From positions 1 to 25,008 of the forward strand of contig NZ_JRND01000011.1 of NCBI RefSeq assembly GCF_000758945.1: 25,008 nt of DNA, written 5' to 3'. The translations under genes were made by a program, and so were the position numbers. Origin of the DNA: Lancefieldella parvula_C (lineage in GTDB: Bacteria; Actinomycetota; Coriobacteriia; Coriobacteriales; Atopobiaceae). A model generated the notes under the pieces. The model saw nothing but the letters and a program-made list of their open reading frames with translations. It was not told where the DNA came from and searched no databases. Within the stretch, counting starts at the first letter, position 1, and every line of letters begins with the position of its first letter. Below, one piece after another: positions 22,007 through 25,008 of this stretch.

Positions 22007-22954
22007 ATGAAAAAACGTAAAATGCTGCCAGTTCTTGCGCTTGTCTTGGCGCTCTCTGCTGGCGTTATGTTTACAGCTTGCACTCCTAACATTGGTGGGC
22101 CTTCGGCTGAAGAAATTGCAGCTCAGAAGGAAGCAGAAGAGAAGAAGGCTGCGCTCGCTCCGTTTGTGGGCGTTTGGGAAGCAAAGTCTATTAGTGATCC
22201 TAAGAAGGGCGAAATTCCCGAGAACGTCTATCCAACAGCAAGAGACACATTCCAGGCCATTTACGGCTATGACTTTTCCGACGACGGCACTGGACTATTC
22301 ATCCGTTTCGGTGCTCAGAAGCCCTTTACCTGGACCGCTGATGCCGATGGCAAGATTACCATCACCCTTGCTGGCAACGCCGGAAGCTATACAGCAACCG
22401 TTGATTCCTCAGGTCAGATGACCATTGAGGGCTCTGACGGTTCCAAGGCAGTGCTTACCCAAGTAACTAAAACCTCAGGTGATTACTCTTCTCTTAAATA
22501 TGCTCCATTTGATGCGCTTACGGGTAAGGGAACTATTGGAGGAAATTATTCCTCCCATGATGACTTCTACATGAATTTTAAGGTAGTTACCGAGGTCAAC
22601 AGGGTTGTTGTTGATAATGACGACATGTACGTCAGATATGTTGGAATCGCCACAACACCAAGCGGTCAAACCGAAGGTTATGTTTTTGAGGTAATCAACA
22701 AGTCCGATAAGACGGCCTCATATGACTTTAGGGTGGATAATTCGGATTCCACTGTGTTTGGAACAGCTCTTAATGTTCTTGAGCCTGGCGAGAGATTCTA
22801 TGAGTTTGTAGTTAATAGCTCCAACGCAGATGTACCTCTGGCTAAGCTTTCTGAATCTAAGGGAACTTTTAAGTATTCCCATGTTGCAGATGGAAGCAGT
22901 CTTGAAGACGAGAAGACCGAGCAGTTTGATTTGACGATTTCGCAGAATAAGTAA
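22007..22954 (+). CDS. Two-domain lipoprotein, array member 3
   Basis: 315 residues from ATG 22007 (AAAGGA six bases upstream; the TTG just before it is less likely). Lipobox FTAC puts Cys25 in the common position. Residues ~26-50 (TPNIGGPSAEE, then an Ala/Glu/Lys helix) are practically identical to member 4. The N-terminal domain (FVGVWEAKSISDP, YGYDFSDDGTGLFIRFG, KPFTWTADADGKITITLAG) and C-terminal domain (DNDDMYVRYVGIA, EGYVFEVINKSD, VLEPGERFYEFV) follow. It is close to members 1 and 4, with divergence concentrated in the C-terminal half. Function is unknown. It is cotranscribed with its sisters judging by spacing. Confidence 0.85.
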   Translation: MKKRKMLPVLALVLALSAGVMFTACTPNIGGPSAEEIAAQKEAEEKKAALAPFVGVWEAKSISDPKKGEIPENVYPTARDTFQAIYGYDFSDDGTGLFIRFGAQKPFTWTADADGKITITLAGNAGSYTATVDSSGQMTIEGSDGSKAVLTQVTKTSGDYSSLKYAPFDALTGKGTIGGNYSSHDDFYMNFKVVTEVNRVVVDNDDMYVRYVGIATTPSGQTEGYVFEVINKSDKTASYDFRVDNSDSTVFGTALNVLEPGERFYEFVVNSSNADVPLAKLSESKGTFKYSHVADGSSLEDEKTEQFDLTISQNK

Positions 22955-23059
22955 TGCACTCAGACGATACCTAGATTGAGCAGAATGAACTTCGTTAAAA
23001 AAGTGTCGCCAAGAAAGGACATTGTCAATCTAGAGAGCTTTGGTGTTGGAGGGACTTTC

Positions 23060-24010
23060 TTGAAACAGCGTAGACTACTTTTTATGCTTGTTCTTACACT
23101 TGTGCTTTCTACCAGCATTGTGTTTACGGCTTGCACTCCTAACATTGGTGGTCCCTCGGCTGAAGAGATTGCTGCCCAGAAGGAAGCAGAAGAGAAGAAA
23201 GCTGCTCTTGCTCCTTATGTAGGCGTTTGGGAAGCAAAGTCTATTAGTGATCCTAACCAGGGAGATATCCCCGAGAGTGTTTACCCAACAGCAGTAGAAT
23301 CCATGAAGTCAATTTATGGTTATGACTTTGCTGATGACGGCACGGGTAATTTTATCCGTTTTGGCGCTCAGAAGCCTTTTACCTGGTCTGTTGATGCTAA
23401 TGGAAAGCTCACTATCACCCTTGCAGGTAATGCTGGCAGCTATACAGCAACCGTTGATTCCTCGGGTCAGATGACCGTTGAGGGCTCTGACGGTTCCAAG
23501 GCAGTATTGAAGCAAATCACTAAAACCTCAGGTGATTATTCCAGCCTTAAGTACAAGCCTTTTGATGCAATGGCAGACAAGGGCACTATTGCATATAACT
23601 TCTCTTCTACTAAGGGCGAATACAAGATGCGCTTTAAGCTGAAGACCGAGGTGGACAAAGTTCTTATCGATAATGACGATCTTTATGTCAGGTATGTTGG
23701 TATTGCTAAATCCCCAGATGGTTACTCTGAAGGCTACGTCTTTGAGATCATCAATAGATCTGAAAACTGGGTAAATTGTACCTTTAAGTTAGATAATTCT
23801 GATGATTCCGTATGGGCTAACGATTCCAACTATCTTGAGAGTGGCGAGAGGGTCTTTGCATTTGTTATTAACGATTCTTATCAGAAAAAGCCTCTTGCTG
23901 ATCAGACTGAGGTAAATGCAGTTGTTGAGTACTACCACATCAAAGGTGGTAAGAGCATGGAAGACACTAAGACAGAAAACGTTGACCTGATAATCTCTCA
24001 GAAGAAGTAA
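23060..24010 (+). CDS. Two-domain lipoprotein, array member 4
   Basis: 316 residues from TTG 23060, chosen because GGAGGGA lies five bases upstream and because it puts the lipobox cysteine (FTAC) at residue 25 as in the paralogs. A TTG at 22976 gives 28 extra residues unlike a signal peptide. The domain plan matches member 3: Ala/Glu/Lys helix, YVGVWEAKSISDP, YGYDFADDGTGNFIRFG, KPFTWSVDANGKLTITLAG, then DNDDLYVRYVGIA, EGYVFEIINRSE and YLESGERVFAFV. It is last of the array and followed by a terminator at 24076-24112. The long C-terminal strand region differs most from member 3, suggesting selection on the exposed domain. Confidence 0.85.
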   Translation: MKQRRLLFMLVLTLVLSTSIVFTACTPNIGGPSAEEIAAQKEAEEKKAALAPYVGVWEAKSISDPNQGDIPESVYPTAVESMKSIYGYDFADDGTGNFIRFGAQKPFTWSVDANGKLTITLAGNAGSYTATVDSSGQMTVEGSDGSKAVLKQITKTSGDYSSLKYKPFDAMADKGTIAYNFSSTKGEYKMRFKLKTEVDKVLIDNDDLYVRYVGIAKSPDGYSEGYVFEIINRSENWVNCTFKLDNSDDSVWANDSNYLESGERVFAFVINDSYQKKPLADQTEVNAVVEYYHIKGGKSMEDTKTENVDLIISQKK

Positions 24011-24075
24011 GTGGACTGCCGCAATGCGCCAAATACGTACATATAAAACATTTACGTGTTAAGCGTGGAATACAG

Positions 24076-24112
24076 AGACGTCACCTGTACAATGGGTGGC
24101 GTCTATTCTTTT
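24076..24112 (+). terminator. Intrinsic terminator of the lipoprotein array
   Basis: AGACGTCACC pairs with GGTGGCGTCT (one wobble), followed by ATTCTTTT. Confidence 0.85.
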
Positions 24113-24154
24113 ACTGACTGCTCTTTTAAATTCAAGAAAGAAGCGTGACCAAAC

Positions 24155-24733
24155 ATGAAGAAAGCTTTGATTTCGATTGACTACACCTACGATTTTGTAG
24201 CAGATGACGGAAAGCTCACGGCAGGTAAGCCAGCTCAGGCTATTTCAGATGCTATTTATGAGGCTACAAAGTGCGCTTTTGATCGTGGCGATTATATTTT
24301 CTTTGCTATTGATGCTCACGATCCAGAAGACAACTTCCATCCAGAGACTAAGCTTTTCCCACCCCACAATATCATTGGCACAAGTGGTAGAGACCTGTTT
24401 GGTCCTCTAAATGATTTCTATCAGCAGCACAAAGATGACAGCCATGTGTTCTGGATGGACAAGCGCCATTACTCGTCCTTCTCGGGAACTGATCTTGATA
24501 TTCGTCTGAGGGAGCGCGGCATTAACACGGTTATCCTAACTGGCGTTCTTACCGACATCTGCGTGCTGCACACGGCAGTGGACGCTTACAACCTGGGTTA
24601 TCACATTGAGGTTGTTGAGCCAGCAGTTGCATCACTGACGCCCGCAAACCATCAGTTTGCGCTTGCGCATTTCAAAAATACCCTTGGGGCAACATTGGTT
24701 GATGCAAAACTCAACGAGATTGAGAGCGCATAA
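24155..24733 (+). CDS. Isochorismatase-family cysteine hydrolase (nicotinamidase-like)
   Basis: 192 residues. The catalytic triad of the family is visible: Asp9 in ALISIDYTYDF, Lys103 in WMDKRHYSSFSGTDL, and nucleophile Cys136 in GVLTDICVLHTA. The Asp53-x-His55 pair in AIDAHD followed by a His-containing loop (FHPE) matches the metal site of nicotinamidases, so deamidation of nicotinamide to nicotinate for NAD salvage is the best guess. Other amidase activities remain possible, so no symbol is given. Cytoplasmic. Start: ATG; AAGAAAGAAG is a modest ribosome binding site. It lies between the lipoprotein array terminator and its own terminator, so it is probably transcribed alone. Confidence 0.9.
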   Translation: MKKALISIDYTYDFVADDGKLTAGKPAQAISDAIYEATKCAFDRGDYIFFAIDAHDPEDNFHPETKLFPPHNIIGTSGRDLFGPLNDFYQQHKDDSHVFWMDKRHYSSFSGTDLDIRLRERGINTVILTGVLTDICVLHTAVDAYNLGYHIEVVEPAVASLTPANHQFALAHFKNTLGATLVDAKLNEIESA

Positions 24734-24773
24734 GTAAATTAGCGGCTTCGTAAATTAGTTAAAGCATTTATTT

Positions 24774-24802
24774 GACCCAAGGTTAGAAACTTGGGTCTTT
24801 TT
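24774..24802 (+). terminator. Intrinsic terminator after the hydrolase gene
   Basis: GACCCAAG pairs perfectly with CTTGGGTC around an eight-base loop, followed by five T. Confidence 0.92.
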
Positions 24803-25008
24803 GCTCGAGGCTTTAGCCTGTTGAGCGTGTTAACGTTGGCTTTTAGGCTTGGCGTACAAAATAGCGCAGCTTTGGTAGATTCTGCCGAAGAATCGACATG
24901 TTCCTAATCAAGATAGCCAGGCAGCTAAGGACCCACTGCTTGTTAATTAGAGAGCGTCAATATTTGATATGCATCTCTATGCATAAACTTCATCTAATAT
25001 GCTTGAAA
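24803..25008. other. Terminal non-coding stretch
   Basis: No convincing open frame or RNA gene was found. GATTCT..AGAATC (24878-24894) is a small hairpin whose words (GATTCTGCC, AAGAATCG) resemble the unit junctions of composite element 1, so it may be a decayed remnant. TATGCATCTCTATGCATA near 24968-24985 is a short repeat. The rest is featureless by eye. Confidence 0.35.

Noticed and set aside
22976..23059. N-terminal extension of lipoprotein 4 from TTG 22976
   Set aside because: It would bury the signal peptide, lacks a ribosome binding site, and the TTG at 23060 has GGAGGGA and aligns the lipobox cysteine with the three paralogs.
24803..25008. tRNA or small RNA gene at the right edge
   Set aside because: No cloverleaf, T-loop motif or strong terminator was seen; only weak short hairpins.

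Overview
The window looks like a chromosomal segment of a low-to-mid-GC actinobacterium of the class Coriobacteriia, most likely an Atopobium/Lancefieldella-like oral or vaginal commensal. This is inferred from the housekeeping order rplM-rpsI-glmM-acpS-nnr-alr-udg-tsaE, mixed ATG/GTG/TTG starts with strong GGAGG-type ribosome binding sites, and the many LPXTG-type surface proteins. I could not run a database search. No tRNA, rRNA, transposase, prophage gene or CRISPR array was seen.

Left part (1-9.5 kb): accessory genes. A small two-helix membrane protein is followed by a large cell-wall-anchored adhesin with isopeptide (D2/DUF11) domains and a SHIRT domain. Next comes a LytTR regulator plus four-helix membrane protein pair that resembles the streptococcal HdrRM/BrsRM regulatory systems, with two 9-bp direct repeats spaced 21 bp apart upstream. 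Then follow a membrane-anchored XRE-type regulator (minus strand), a short proline-rich LPATG protein, a patatin-like phospholipase, a small membrane protein and a 1-phosphofructokinase (minus strand). Both convergent gene junctions (4253-4513 and 8120-8557) carry an unusual family of roughly 120-bp composite repeats. Each has three direct ~31-nt units opening with GCCTGA/GCCGG and a fourth, inverted unit that closes a perfect 11-15 bp hairpin.

Centre (9.7-16.7 kb): the conserved housekeeping block. rplM-rpsI ends at a clear terminator. glmM-acpS-nnr-alr-udg-tsaE follows with very short gaps and two overlaps, so it is probably one operon for cell-wall precursor synthesis (glmM, alr), carrier-protein activation (acpS), NAD(P)HX repair (nnr), DNA repair (udg) and tRNA t6A modification (tsaE).

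Right part (16.8-24.8 kb): an accessory block of an AT-rich FMN-binding split-barrel protein, two tandem paralogous LPNTG surface proteins, a membrane protein on the minus strand, four tandem paralogous two-domain lipoproteins and an isochorismatase/nicotinamidase-like hydrolase. Much of the accessory content is cell-envelope display by duplication.

Across the window, the octamer GGCGAGAA/TTCTCGCC and its extension GRCGAGAAACCCS recur far more often than chance, in coding and non-coding DNA on both strands.
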